Shown one piece after another: positions 22,587 to 30,467 of a stretch of 30,467 nt of DNA. Position 1 is the stretch's first letter. The number at the start of each line of letters is the position of its first letter. Below the pieces are notes generated by a model. That model did not search any database, was not told the origin of the DNA, and saw only the letters and a list, made by a program, of their open reading frames with translations. This stretch comes from JAVBKX01 sp031553835 (GTDB taxonomy: Bacteria; Bacteroidota; Bacteroidia; Bacteroidales; Azobacteroidaceae), in assembly GCA_031553835.1 (NCBI GenBank), contig JAVBKX010000039.1, forward strand, positions 1-30,467, written 5' to 3'. Made by a program: the position numbers and the translations under genes.

Positions 22587-24218
22587 TTACTTCTTAATTT
22601 TTAATTTTTCTCCGGTATCTTCCACTATTTTCCTGTAATATTCTTCACTGAATCGCGGACGGTCGGGATAGACCGGCTCTCCGTAATTGTTACGTTTGAA
22701 CTTGCCGTTTTCTTCTTTTTTAATGACACCGTCAATATATTTTACAGTGAGTTTTTCTCCCAATGTTTTCCATTCGGCACAGGCTTTTTGGGCTTGGGTA
22801 ATACTGTAGTCCGTAAGAAAGTCAATAGCAGTTTTCCTGTCTTTTAAAACCAATTCAACTGCTTTTTGTTCAATAGGTTGCTGCATTAAGATGAAATTAT
22901 TTTCCAATTGATCCTGCAGTGGTTTTGTATCCTGAATGATTTGATTGTATCGGGCGTATGCCATATTGGCTACCCAATTGTGGATCCAAAAGGCCGATGT
23001 CCAGGAAAAAGTCAGAAAATCGCCGTTTCCTACACGATAGCATTCCGGTGTTTCGTTTATGGAAGCATACATCGGCGTATAAACGGTAAACCGGGCATCA
23101 TCGACGCCAAACCAGAGTACGCCACCTACTTCGTCGGGAAGATGGTTACGCATTTGTCCTACAAAGGTAAATCCCGTTTGTTGCGTGGAAATGGGACGTT
23201 CGAAGAAACAGGACAAGGAATCCACTTGCCACTCCAAGGGGGCAAAACGATATGGAGAACGGAAAGCGCCGGCTCCAATATCCTGAGTCGGATCTAATGG
23301 AGTACCCTCATAATGGTCGCGCATCATATCCATTAAATCTTTGACACTTAACTTCCTATCGGGTTTGATGTACAAAGGCATTGGATTAGACGATTCACCT
23401 TTTGCATACGTCAGCCATTGTCCGGCATCTTTGTAATACTTGTCGAAAAACGACCATACACGGGCTTCGCAATAACGTAGTGCTCCGAAATCGGCGGGAG
23501 CATACACTTTTGAAAAACTAAAGTCTTGATCTTGTCCGCTGAAATACCCTTTTTCGCGGGCAAATGAAATGACATCTTTTGAGTAGATGCAATTGACTTT
23601 GTCATTTAAAGGAAATTGATGAATTCTGGCTTGGTTGGCGTGGGCGGAAATGCAATCGTCCGGAATTCGGACTGCTACCCAAACGGCGCCTCGCCGGCCA
23701 ACGCCTTTTCCAATCATTTCCAAAATCCAGACTTCGTTTTTGTCAACCACAGAAAAAGATTCTCCTTCGCTGTAGTATCCGTATTTTTCTACTAAATCCG
23801 TCATGACAGACAGCGCTTCACGGGCGGTTTTTGCACGTTGCAACGTAATATAGATGAGACTGCCGTAATCCATAATTCCGGTAGAATCTGCTAATTCCTG
23901 GCGTCCGCCAAATGTAGTTTCAGCAATGCAGACCTGGTGTTCGTTCATATTGCCGATCACATTGTAAGTTTGTCTGACTTGGGGAATAGTCCCTAAATAT
24001 TTTCCCGTATCCCATTCATAAACATCTAGCGTGGCATCTTCTGGATAGGAAGCCGCCGGCCAATGGTATAATTCTCCATATAAAACATACGAATCGGCGG
24101 AATAAGTAACCATGGTTGATCCGTCAACGGAAGCCTTTTTACCTACCAACAGATTGGTGCAGGCAAATGATGTTGTTGCAATTAGTGATACAACTAAAGA
24201 GGAAACGAGGTATTTCAT
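22587..24218 (-). CDS. Secreted C69-family dipeptidase
   Basis: The protein has 543 residues. A signal peptide (1-19, ending TSFA) is followed directly by CTNLLVGKKASVDGSTM, in which Cys20 becomes the N-terminal nucleophile, the hallmark of the PepD/C69 Ntn-hydrolases. The same Cys after an ATTSFA segment could be misread as a lipobox, but the conserved C-T-x-x-x-x-G-K motif favours the Ntn role. Such enzymes cleave dipeptides in the periplasm or outside the cell. It is the last gene of a leftward operon, 11 bp after the TIM-barrel gene; why a dipeptidase is grouped with sugar oxidoreductases is unclear and it may simply share transcription. Confidence 0.9.
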   Translation of the reverse strand: MKYLVSSLVVSLIATTSFACTNLLVGKKASVDGSTMVTYSADSYVLYGELYHWPAASYPEDATLDVYEWDTGKYLGTIPQVRQTYNVIGNMNEHQVCIAETTFGGRQELADSTGIMDYGSLIYITLQRAKTAREALSVMTDLVEKYGYYSEGESFSVVDKNEVWILEMIGKGVGRRGAVWVAVRIPDDCISAHANQARIHQFPLNDKVNCIYSKDVISFAREKGYFSGQDQDFSFSKVYAPADFGALRYCEARVWSFFDKYYKDAGQWLTYAKGESSNPMPLYIKPDRKLSVKDLMDMMRDHYEGTPLDPTQDIGAGAFRSPYRFAPLEWQVDSLSCFFERPISTQQTGFTFVGQMRNHLPDEVGGVLWFGVDDARFTVYTPMYASINETPECYRVGNGDFLTFSWTSAFWIHNWVANMAYARYNQIIQDTKPLQDQLENNFILMQQPIEQKAVELVLKDRKTAIDFLTDYSITQAQKACAEWKTLGEKLTVKYIDGVIKKEENGKFKRNNYGEPVYPDRPRFSEEYYRKIVEDTGEKLKIKK

Positions 24219-24229
24219 GTTATACTAAA

Positions 24230-25153
24230 TCAGGCTTGATCCCATTGTTCACGTAATAATTTTACGGCGTTGGGAAGTACTATTTCGCGATCTCCCTGGC
24301 ATCCGCACTCAAAACTGACATAATGTTGATAGTTTAATGCTTTTAAGGCACGGAATCCATCGATGTAAGTGTCTGCCGATCCGTCTTCTCCCGGCATGCT
24401 CCGGCGTTTGCGGCTGGCCACATGCACATGTTGCAAATATCCTTTCGCAGAGAGAAGAGCGCCTTCATCCGAATTTTCTTCCATCGTCATGTGCCAGAAA
24501 TCGCCCATACATTTAACGCCTTCACTTTTAGTATCGCGACAAATGGAAGCAGCATCACCCACCTGGCGGAGGAAAAAAGCTTCGGTACGATTGAGCGGTT
24601 CCAAAATGACAGAAGTCTGGTGTTGTACGGCAAATTCACCTAACTCATGCAGCATTTCGCAGAGAAAATTACGCGTTTCAATAGTCTGAGGCATAGCCGG
24701 TTGCTGTCCGTTAAATCCGGGTACCATCACGACTCCAACCGATTTTAACGCACCGGCGGCGGCGATAATTTCTTTCAACGAATCCATACATTCTTTACGT
24801 ACAGTTTCTTCGGTGGAAAGTAAAAAACCTTTGAATCCTGCACAAATGGCGCTGATTTGAATGTTGCGCCCTTTTAATTCTTGCTCAAATTCATTGATGC
24901 GATCAGCTAAATTGGACCCCCACGGCTCAAATCCGACAATGTTATATTTTTCCATGTAGTCGAATTTAGCAGCTAATGTTTCGCCCGGAGCTGTTCCTTC
25001 CTGGAAAGATAACTTCAAAGGCAGATTAGACTGGGATCCGGCCGGTTGGGACTTTGGTTGTGCGCAGGCCGAAAGTACGGACGAACTGCCTACTGTTGCC
25101 AATGCTACTCCGGAGAGCGATGTTTTTAGGAAATTTCTTCTATTTGCAGTCAT
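24230..25153 (-). CDS. TIM-barrel sugar isomerase/epimerase, Tat lipoprotein
   Basis: The protein has 307 residues. The N-terminus NRRNFLKTSLSG is a twin-arginine signal, followed by a lipobox-like LSAC (Cys30), so it is predicted to be a folded-exported lipoprotein. The rest is a xylose-isomerase-like (AP endonuclease family 2) barrel. Glu185 (EPLNRTE), Asp218 and His221 (GDFWHM), His244 (HVHVASRKR), Arg250 and Glu282 (FECG) reproduce the spacing of the metal and catalytic residues of D-tagatose 3-epimerase (Glu152, Asp185, His188, His211, Arg217, Glu246), so it should be active on a ketose or a keto-sugar. It is encoded 25 bp after a Gfo/Idh/MocA oxidoreductase. Substrate unknown. Confidence 0.87.
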   Translation of the reverse strand: MTANRRNFLKTSLSGVALATVGSSSVLSACAQPKSQPAGSQSNLPLKLSFQEGTAPGETLAAKFDYMEKYNIVGFEPWGSNLADRINEFEQELKGRNIQISAICAGFKGFLLSTEETVRKECMDSLKEIIAAAGALKSVGVVMVPGFNGQQPAMPQTIETRNFLCEMLHELGEFAVQHQTSVILEPLNRTEAFFLRQVGDAASICRDTKSEGVKCMGDFWHMTMEENSDEGALLSAKGYLQHVHVASRKRRSMPGEDGSADTYIDGFRALKALNYQHYVSFECGCQGDREIVLPNAVKLLREQWDQA

Positions 25154-25178
25154 AGTTGTATTTTTTTGAATTTCTAAT

Positions 25179-26564
25179 TTATTTAGGACTTCCCGGTACA
25201 GGCACTGTGAATTGCTTCATATCCATTTTCCCTTTTAAATCGAAGTCGGCGGGTATGTAGTCCATAGGAGCAGCCATAGTAGCCTCCCAAGTCATTTCCT
25301 GGCCGGTGTAAGCCGATTCGCGACCCATGATTCCGGCCAGGTTGGAAACCAATGTTTCTTCAGATTGATTCAGTGGTTTGCCTGAGCGGATATGGGATAT
25401 CCAGTTGGCATGTTCCAATACGTATGGATTGGTTTGTTTATATTGTTGTCTTTCAGCTTCTTCGTCAAATTGCCAAATGATGTTTCCTGCTAAATCTTTA
25501 ATTTTACATCCGCCTTCGCTGGTCCAGGAACCTTTAGTGCCTTGAACAAATTCGCTGACATTGTTGGCGCAACCATCAATTTGTCTGGACATGCTATGCA
25601 AGTGAATTCCATTTTCCATAATAAAGTCCACACTGAAATTATCAAATTGATCGCCGGTAAGACGTCGCTGGCGGGAACCAAATCCGACACATTTTACCGG
25701 TTTTAATCCACTGAACCAGGTAAATACATCGATGTTGTGGACATGTTGCTCTACAATATGATCGCCTGATAACCATTTCCAATTGACCCAGTCTTTGATC
25801 ATCCATTCGGCATCGCTCCATCCTTTTTCACGATTGCGATACCAAAGCATCGACTGGTTCCAATATACAACTCCTCCGGTGATTTCACCGATATAACCTT
25901 CCATAATTTTCTGGAATGATGCAACATATTTGCGCTCGTGGTGACGTTGGGTGCCGGTGACTACGCTGAGTTTTTTTGCAGTTGCCTGACGGGAAGCCGC
26001 CATAATGGTGCGGTAACCGGCAGAGTCAACACAAATAGGTTTTTCGAGGAATGCATGTTTCCCTTTTTCCACGGCATAACGGAAATGTTCGGGACGAAAG
26101 ACGGGAGGTGTAGCGCAAATAACTACATCTACATCCGAATCAATTACTTTTTTATATGCATCAAGGCCGGTAAAACAGTTTTCAGCAGGAATGTCAATGT
26201 TCTTTTCCGATTTTAAGCGATTGCGCAAATTATCCACATGATCTTGAAACAGGTCGCCTAAGGCGGTGATTGTTACTCCATTAGCCGCATTAAGGAAGTC
26301 GAATGTAGCGCCCGATCCTCTCCCTCCGCAACCGATAATGCCGGCTTTCAAGGGTTTGCCATCTATGGCCATGTCTGTCAACGCCGGGATATAAAATTCT
26401 CCGGGCGATTTTAACGGGATAAGAGTATTGGTTTCTTTTTTGCCGCAGGCAGTTAGTGACGATGCTGCCGCAACAGCGCCGGTTGTTCCCAATGCTCCAT
26501 ATAATCCTACGAGGGATGAGCTTTTTAGAAATCCTCTCCGGGTGATTTTGTTTGTGTCTTTCAT
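25179..26564 (-). CDS. Gfo/Idh/MocA-family oxidoreductase, Tat lipoprotein
   Basis: The protein has 461 residues. TRRGFLKSSS (8-17) is a Tat signal and LTAC (37-40) a likely lipobox, so the enzyme is exported folded with its cofactor. The Rossmann motif GIIGCGGRGSG (75-85) binds NAD(P), EKP (174-176) is the conserved cis-proline region, and EQHVHNID (272-279) holds the presumed catalytic His276, with Glu272 where many relatives have Asp. The C-terminal alpha/beta domain is complete. Such periplasmic proteins oxidise sugars to 3-keto intermediates in the B. thetaiotaomicron BT2156-BT2160 type pathway (from memory). It lies 33 bp behind the cytochrome-SUMF1 gene. Confidence 0.9.
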   Translation of the reverse strand: MKDTNKITRRGFLKSSSLVGLYGALGTTGAVAAASSLTACGKKETNTLIPLKSPGEFYIPALTDMAIDGKPLKAGIIGCGGRGSGATFDFLNAANGVTITALGDLFQDHVDNLRNRLKSEKNIDIPAENCFTGLDAYKKVIDSDVDVVICATPPVFRPEHFRYAVEKGKHAFLEKPICVDSAGYRTIMAASRQATAKKLSVVTGTQRHHERKYVASFQKIMEGYIGEITGGVVYWNQSMLWYRNREKGWSDAEWMIKDWVNWKWLSGDHIVEQHVHNIDVFTWFSGLKPVKCVGFGSRQRRLTGDQFDNFSVDFIMENGIHLHSMSRQIDGCANNVSEFVQGTKGSWTSEGGCKIKDLAGNIIWQFDEEAERQQYKQTNPYVLEHANWISHIRSGKPLNQSEETLVSNLAGIMGRESAYTGQEMTWEATMAAPMDYIPADFDLKGKMDMKQFTVPVPGSPK

Positions 26565-26597
26565 TGAAATTTTATATTTTTTTGTTATTGATTAATT

Positions 26598-28172
26598 TTA
26601 TTGTAAAAATCCGGCTTCGCATACTACACGGAATCCAATCCCTTTGATATCGGAATACCACCAAATGCTTTTGGGTTGTTGGGGATCGGTTTTTAACCAT
26701 GCGTCGTGATGGGTATAATTGCGTGCCGCGCAACGAACATCGGAAGCATCGGAAGTGTAATTTCCTCCGCGTACCACATATTCTTCACCATCGGAGATTT
26801 GTGGATTTTGTACTGTTCCATTGCGTTTGGAATAGGCTTGTGGATCGTATTTATCCTGGCAGTATTCCATGACATTGCCCAACATATTTTTTAGTCCGAA
26901 TGGATTGGCTTGTACCAATACCGGTTCCTGAGTTTTATTTTTACTGTCGTTGAGGTATATCACGTACTCGGCAATCGGATTTATTTCGGCTTTGAAAAAT
27001 CTTCTCCAAAATCCTTCGTTGGAGAAATTTTTTGGATTTCCTTCGAAAAAATAAGGAGTTTGAGTGCCTCCGCGAGCGGCGTATTCCCATTCGGCTTCGG
27101 TCGGCAAACGATATTTTTTTCCTGTTTTTTTGGATAGCCACAAACAGAATGTTTCAGCAGCATAATGCGTCATTGTAATGGCCGGACGATCCCCTCCTCC
27201 CCAGCCTTGATCTGGAAAACCGAATGGGGGAGTGGGCCCGGATATCATATCGACATCAGGACGGCTGTTGTTTTGATAAACCATTTCAGGAGCTGTGCGA
27301 CCTTCTGACATTGTTTCGGCATAAAATGCCCAATACTGATCCCAGGTAACTTCAACTTCGGCCATGAAAAAACGGTCGAGAGTTACTTGATGCGCCGGAC
27401 TTTCATCGGCTTTGCGGAAAGGTTCGTTTTCAGGGCTTCCCATAGTGAAAGTTCCTGCAGGAATAGCTTTCATGTTGATGTTGACCAATGTGCCTGGAAT
27501 TGTTTCGGTATAATCTTCAAATGTTGCGACTACAGCAGGAGTTTTATAATAGAGACTGGTATCTTTAGTTTGCGAGGCGATTCCCGGTATTCCTGTCATT
27601 TTAGAATGTTTGTAATTGGGATTATAATGCCCGACATCCAAATGGCAACTGATACATTGCAGGTTTAATTTCGCCTGATTTTCTTCATAATATAAATGAG
27701 CGGTAATTCCATCGTCCGATATGCCTTGGGGGAAGAGGTTGGCATGACATTCGACACACGATTGATTGGGTACAAACCGGATGGCGTGTTCGAGTTGCGA
27801 TTTACTATCCCAATCAAAATCAGCGCTGTCTTTAGTCAAATATCCCCACAGATCGTGTACTCCCAGTGTTACTTTAGCCGAATAATGCGACCATGTGTGA
27901 TTTTTAGGTGGTAAATGGCAATCAATACAATGGACTTTTACTCCGGAGGCGTTGTTGACGTGAGTGGACAACAGCCAACTTTCCGTAGCATGGGGATGAA
28001 CGTGACACTGGGCGCAAGAATCGTCAGTCGAAAAATGCACGGATGTTTGATAAAGAGAAAGTGCAAGTACTAATCCTGTAACTATGCCCGTCAGAAATAA
28101 AAAAGATTTACCTTTTATGAAAAATCTTTTTTTTTGATAGCGGGATGATGCCTTTTTGCGTTTGAAAATCAT
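26598..28172 (-). CDS. Fusion of a NapC/NirT-like tetraheme cytochrome and a SUMF1 domain
   Basis: The protein has 524 residues. A basic N-terminus and one membrane anchor (about 22-42) are followed by four CxxCH heme sites: 53-57, 82-86, 139-143 and 173-177, as in the NapC/NirT/NrfH quinol dehydrogenases. Residues about 230-520 form a SUMF1/FGE-type domain: IPAGTFTMGSPENEPFRKAD, LPTEAEWEYAARGG, NPFGLKNMLGNVMEYCQD, EYVVRGGNY, DVRCAAR. Cys481 matches one of the two FGE copper cysteines, but the other (five residues before) is Ala, so formylglycine synthesis is unlikely. It heads an operon with two Tat oxidoreductase/isomerase lipoproteins and a dipeptidase, and could pass electrons between quinones and these enzymes. 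The frame is continuous through both domains. Confidence 0.88.
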   Translation of the reverse strand: MIFKRKKASSRYQKKRFFIKGKSFLFLTGIVTGLVLALSLYQTSVHFSTDDSCAQCHVHPHATESWLLSTHVNNASGVKVHCIDCHLPPKNHTWSHYSAKVTLGVHDLWGYLTKDSADFDWDSKSQLEHAIRFVPNQSCVECHANLFPQGISDDGITAHLYYEENQAKLNLQCISCHLDVGHYNPNYKHSKMTGIPGIASQTKDTSLYYKTPAVVATFEDYTETIPGTLVNINMKAIPAGTFTMGSPENEPFRKADESPAHQVTLDRFFMAEVEVTWDQYWAFYAETMSEGRTAPEMVYQNNSRPDVDMISGPTPPFGFPDQGWGGGDRPAITMTHYAAETFCLWLSKKTGKKYRLPTEAEWEYAARGGTQTPYFFEGNPKNFSNEGFWRRFFKAEINPIAEYVIYLNDSKNKTQEPVLVQANPFGLKNMLGNVMEYCQDKYDPQAYSKRNGTVQNPQISDGEEYVVRGGNYTSDASDVRCAARNYTHHDAWLKTDPQQPKSIWWYSDIKGIGFRVVCEAGFLQ

Positions 28173-28259
28173 TATTAATTCTCATTTTTTAGATAAAAGA
28201 AGCGTAAAATTAGAGAATTCTGTAAATAATAGAAAATATATTAACAAATATTAATACTG

Positions 28260-29924
28260 TTAAAGATTGTATTCACACTTCTTCTCATTCCCTACAGCAT
28301 CCCATACGGTTAATTGTAATTTTTTTCCGGTGGTGGCGATGCGTTTGGAAGTTGTTTTATAAAATAGACGGTTGGTTTTGGCATCATATTCAAATAAAAC
28401 GAATTCACCTCCTACGGTGGCGTGCCAATCTTGTATCCCGCTTAAATTGTCTGTGATTTTGAGTGTAATAGCGCCTGTTTTTTTCCATTTTGCCTGATTA
28501 AATGCTGTAACTACAGGCGGAATGGTGTCTATATCTACTGAAAAAGCCCCTAATTCACGAATGGAAGCCTGTATGTATCCATTTTCGTATTTTCCTCCGA
28601 TCCATGATGTTTTGCCATTATCGATCGCAATGACTCCGTATTTTGTTTTATCGAAGTATGTATCTTGTGCAATAGGAATTTGTATCGGACAATAATTATG
28701 TAATGGCCACCGTTTGTGCAGGTAGTAAAGGGATGCAAAAGGGGTATAGTGATCTTTCCTGGAATAGGTGAAAAAAATGTCGGTGTATAAGTTGCCTTTT
28801 GGAATTTCCAGTTGCATGCCATCGATAGCGATGATATTATCCCGGTTACACGCATACCATGTACCTCTTGTACGAAATTCAGGGATTGCTTGTTTCTTTC
28901 CATGAATATAAAATTCAAAAGCGGATGTGTTGCCGAAAACGTCTCCTACTTTATAGACCAGTTTATAGATCCGTTCTTCCTGGATGGTAAACCAACCCCG
29001 ATTTTCGGCTTTGCAAACGCGCAACAAATTTCCGGGTTCGATAAATGATTTCATGAAAAAAGCTTTGTCATACGTCCATTTTTCCCAATCGATATAGCTA
29101 TTGAGATAGCGGCTTTCGTGAAAAGCAAATCGATTCATGTCCATCGAAAAAATCGTTTGTCCATCTACTTCCAACTGAATGTACCTAACACCGTAAATGT
29201 TGGATGTTTCGTTCATGTAATCGTATGCTTTGATCGCCAGACCAATGGTTCCCCAGGCTTCGATGGCGGGCATGGATACATCTCCGTTTTTGTCCACTGT
29301 GATGGGAATCTCTACTTTCGTTGTACTTTCGTTGGCAATTCCGTTTCCTTCCATGGGATAAACCATGATGGCCTGAATTTTTGGGGAACGAGTATCGGTA
29401 ATCCTGTCCATATAAAAAATCAACGGATCGAGGATGTCTTCGGTTTTTGTGTCACGGATTTCGAAGTGTAAATGAGGACCGCCTGATCCACCGGTGTTTC
29501 CGCTAAAGGCGACAATTTGCCCTTTTTTTACCGGAAATAATTCTGGCGTAGGGTATAGGTCAACCTTGAATTTTTGCATATTATACTGATTGTCTTCCAC
29601 ATAGTTTTCTATTGCAGTGGCAAAATGATCTAAGTGAGCATATACAGAAGTAGTTCCGTTGTAATGGTTGATGTACAATGCCCGACCGTAGCCGTAAGGG
29701 CTTACATTGATTCTGGAAACATACCCGTCTTCGACGGCATAAATCGGTAATCCTGTTCGGCCTTGCGTTTTAAAATCGATACCGGCATGAAAATGATTGG
29801 TACGTAATTCTCCGAAATTTCCGCTGAGAAGCAACGGGATATCCAAGGGTGATCCCATCGGTTGGGTATGACCGGAATGATAAAAAATGGACAATAAGAT
29901 TAGAAAGAGGGTATTTTTTTGCAT
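28260..29924 (-). CDS. Secreted M23-family metallopeptidase
   Basis: The protein has 554 residues with a signal peptide (about 1-20, ending GHTQ). The LytM domain (about 40-165) keeps the zinc ligands: His46 and Asp50 in HFHAGIDF, and the catalytic HLH at 151-153 in SGGPHLHFE, plus His97 in YAHLD. These enzymes cut peptidoglycan crosslinks or act as inactive EnvC-like regulators; with all ligands present this one should be active. The C-terminal 390 residues are beta-rich and contain an Ig-like segment near 465-550 (DTIPPVVTAFNQAKW, LKITDNLSGIQDW). It is transcribed alone, leftward, from the -7 box at 29955-29948. Confidence 0.92.
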   Translation of the reverse strand: MQKNTLFLILLSIFYHSGHTQPMGSPLDIPLLLSGNFGELRTNHFHAGIDFKTQGRTGLPIYAVEDGYVSRINVSPYGYGRALYINHYNGTTSVYAHLDHFATAIENYVEDNQYNMQKFKVDLYPTPELFPVKKGQIVAFSGNTGGSGGPHLHFEIRDTKTEDILDPLIFYMDRITDTRSPKIQAIMVYPMEGNGIANESTTKVEIPITVDKNGDVSMPAIEAWGTIGLAIKAYDYMNETSNIYGVRYIQLEVDGQTIFSMDMNRFAFHESRYLNSYIDWEKWTYDKAFFMKSFIEPGNLLRVCKAENRGWFTIQEERIYKLVYKVGDVFGNTSAFEFYIHGKKQAIPEFRTRGTWYACNRDNIIAIDGMQLEIPKGNLYTDIFFTYSRKDHYTPFASLYYLHKRWPLHNYCPIQIPIAQDTYFDKTKYGVIAIDNGKTSWIGGKYENGYIQASIRELGAFSVDIDTIPPVVTAFNQAKWKKTGAITLKITDNLSGIQDWHATVGGEFVLFEYDAKTNRLFYKTTSKRIATTGKKLQLTVWDAVGNEKKCEYNL

Positions 29925-29947
29925 GTCGAAAATAACATAATGAAGTG

Positions 29948-29955
29948 CAAAGATA
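29948..29955 (-). promoter_or_regulatory. -7 box of the M23 peptidase gene
   Basis: The minus strand reads TATCTTTG (TAnnTTTG), 23 bp upstream of the ATG at 29924 and in the same GTGCAAAGATAAT context as the box at 174-181. No clear -33 TTTG is seen. Confidence 0.4.
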
Positions 29956-29962
29956 ATCTTTG

Positions 29963-30179
29963 TTATTTTTTATTCAGTTTTTTACCATATTTTTTGTTGA
30001 GGAAAGTATCTTTGATTTTGAAGATTACCCAGTTTTTGTCTTCCATGTACGCTGCAAATTCTGCACGACCTTTTATCTTAATCATTTCGATAGCCTTCAC
30101 ATTTACCCGATGTAAAGGAAGGACATGCTTTGCAATAGAGACCACAGTGTGCGATGAATTCTTTTCTATATTCTTTCAT
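29963..30179 (-). pseudogene. DUF3795-type gene with an internal deletion
   Basis: The ATG (30179-30177) overlaps the stop of the upstream permease (ATGA). It opens with MKEYRKEFIAHCGLYCKACP, the cysteine-rich start of DUF3795 proteins, and stops after 33 codons at 30078. In the next frame, VKAIEMIKIKGRAEFAAYM and the end KDTFLNKKYGKKLNKK (to 29963) look like the C-terminal part of the same family. The cysteine-rich middle, about 50-60 residues, is missing and the two halves meet out of frame around 30090-30100 (GKCEG next to VKAIEM). This indicates a deletion with frameshift. The product would be non-functional or a short metal-binding peptide. Confidence 0.65.
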
Positions 30180-30467
30180 TGTGTTTGGTCTGTATATTTC
30201 CAATAAAAAATAGTTGAACAATATCCCGCTATACTTGTCAATACCAAAATCAGATAACTCATTTCGTTCAATTGCATTTTGTATTCGCCGCCTGCACCAC
30301 TGTATAGTCCCGGAATCGACCATGGGAAATAGTATCCATAGCCTGTTGCAGCAATAATTTGAGCAAATACTAATGTCAAGGCTACAAATCCTAATGGGGC
30401 AAGATAGCCTTTACCCCAAATGGCGAAAAATGCGATGGGGGTTCCCAATAATATAGTCAAAATAGTA
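30176..30467 (-). CDS. ABC-2 type transporter permease, C-terminal end (partial)
   Basis: The last 97 residues of a membrane protein run off the right edge; no start is within the window (a TTG at 30460 is internal). It ends with hydrophobic segments and the pattern GYGYYFPWSIPGLYSGAGG, typical of BcrB/MutG-like ABC-2 permeases that export bacitracin, lantibiotics or similar compounds, followed by a last helix (YLILVLTSIAGYCSTIFYW). It is start-stop coupled (ATGA) to the DUF3795 remnant. Confidence 0.75.
   Translation of the reverse strand, partial: TILTILLGTPIAFFAIWGKGYLAPLGFVALTLVFAQIIAATGYGYYFPWSIPGLYSGAGGEYKMQLNEMSYLILVLTSIAGYCSTIFYWKYTDQTQ

Noticed and set aside
26598..28172. SUMF1 domain as the T9SS component GldK/PorK
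   Set aside because: GldK is a lipoprotein without heme sites and is encoded with GldLMN; here the domain is fused to a tetraheme cytochrome and the neighbours are sugar enzymes.

Overview
The window looks like a chromosomal segment of a Bacteroidales bacterium (Porphyromonadaceae, Tannerellaceae or Dysgonomonadaceae-like; the exact genus cannot be decided from sequence alone). The main evidence is a full-length SprA/Sov translocon of the type IX secretion system directly behind ruvA, the phylum-type -7 promoter box (TAnnTTTG) ahead of several genes, many secreted or Tat-targeted lipoproteins, and Bacteroidales-specific families. No rRNA, tRNA, CRISPR or insertion sequence was recognised.

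Layout. 1-306 holds no recognised gene but contains four perfect short stem-loops with unrelated arms and 3-nt loops. 382-1017 is a secreted-protein gene broken by an apparent T-run frameshift, followed by a 23-bp tandem repeat. A DUF3298-type lipoprotein (1223-2368) is bracketed by two copies of a 16-bp repeat. ruvA-sprA (10583 to 2503) forms a start-stop-coupled pair with a hairpin over the ruvA leader. A small beta-sandwich-like protein (10674-11111) is divergent from two tandem paralogous HTH regulators (11316-13236).

18348 to 13254 is a tight leftward five-gene operon: LolA-like periplasmic protein, two FtsX/LolCE-type permeases, a LolD-type ATPase and an outer-membrane beta-barrel. Together they would form an inner membrane-periplasm-outer membrane route for a lipid, lipoprotein or other hydrophobic cargo. 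A perfect 15-bp dyad lies just upstream of its promoter region. To the right sits a decaying ABC-2 exporter cassette (ATPase C-terminal remnant, frameshifted permease, intact YtrA-type GntR regulator), then a membrane-anchored protein. The junction between the last two is a 13-unit array of 8-bp repeats in which every unit is a stop/start (ATGA) overlap.

A phosphohexomutase (22508 to 20760) follows. Next comes a four-gene leftward operon (28172 to 22587): a fusion of a tetraheme NapC/NirT-like cytochrome to a SUMF1 domain, a Tat-type Gfo/Idh/MocA oxidoreductase lipoprotein, a Tat-type TIM-barrel sugar isomerase/epimerase lipoprotein, and a C69 dipeptidase. This suggests envelope sugar redox chemistry possibly linked to the quinone pool. 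An M23 peptidase, a deleted DUF3795 remnant and the end of an ABC-2 permease close the window.

The most notable items are the ATGA repeat ladder, the stem-loop array with covarying arms, the cytochrome-SUMF1/sugar-oxidoreductase operon, and the LolA/LolCDE-like/beta-barrel operon. Several genes show single-base frameshifts in T runs, so either gene decay or base-calling error should be kept in mind.
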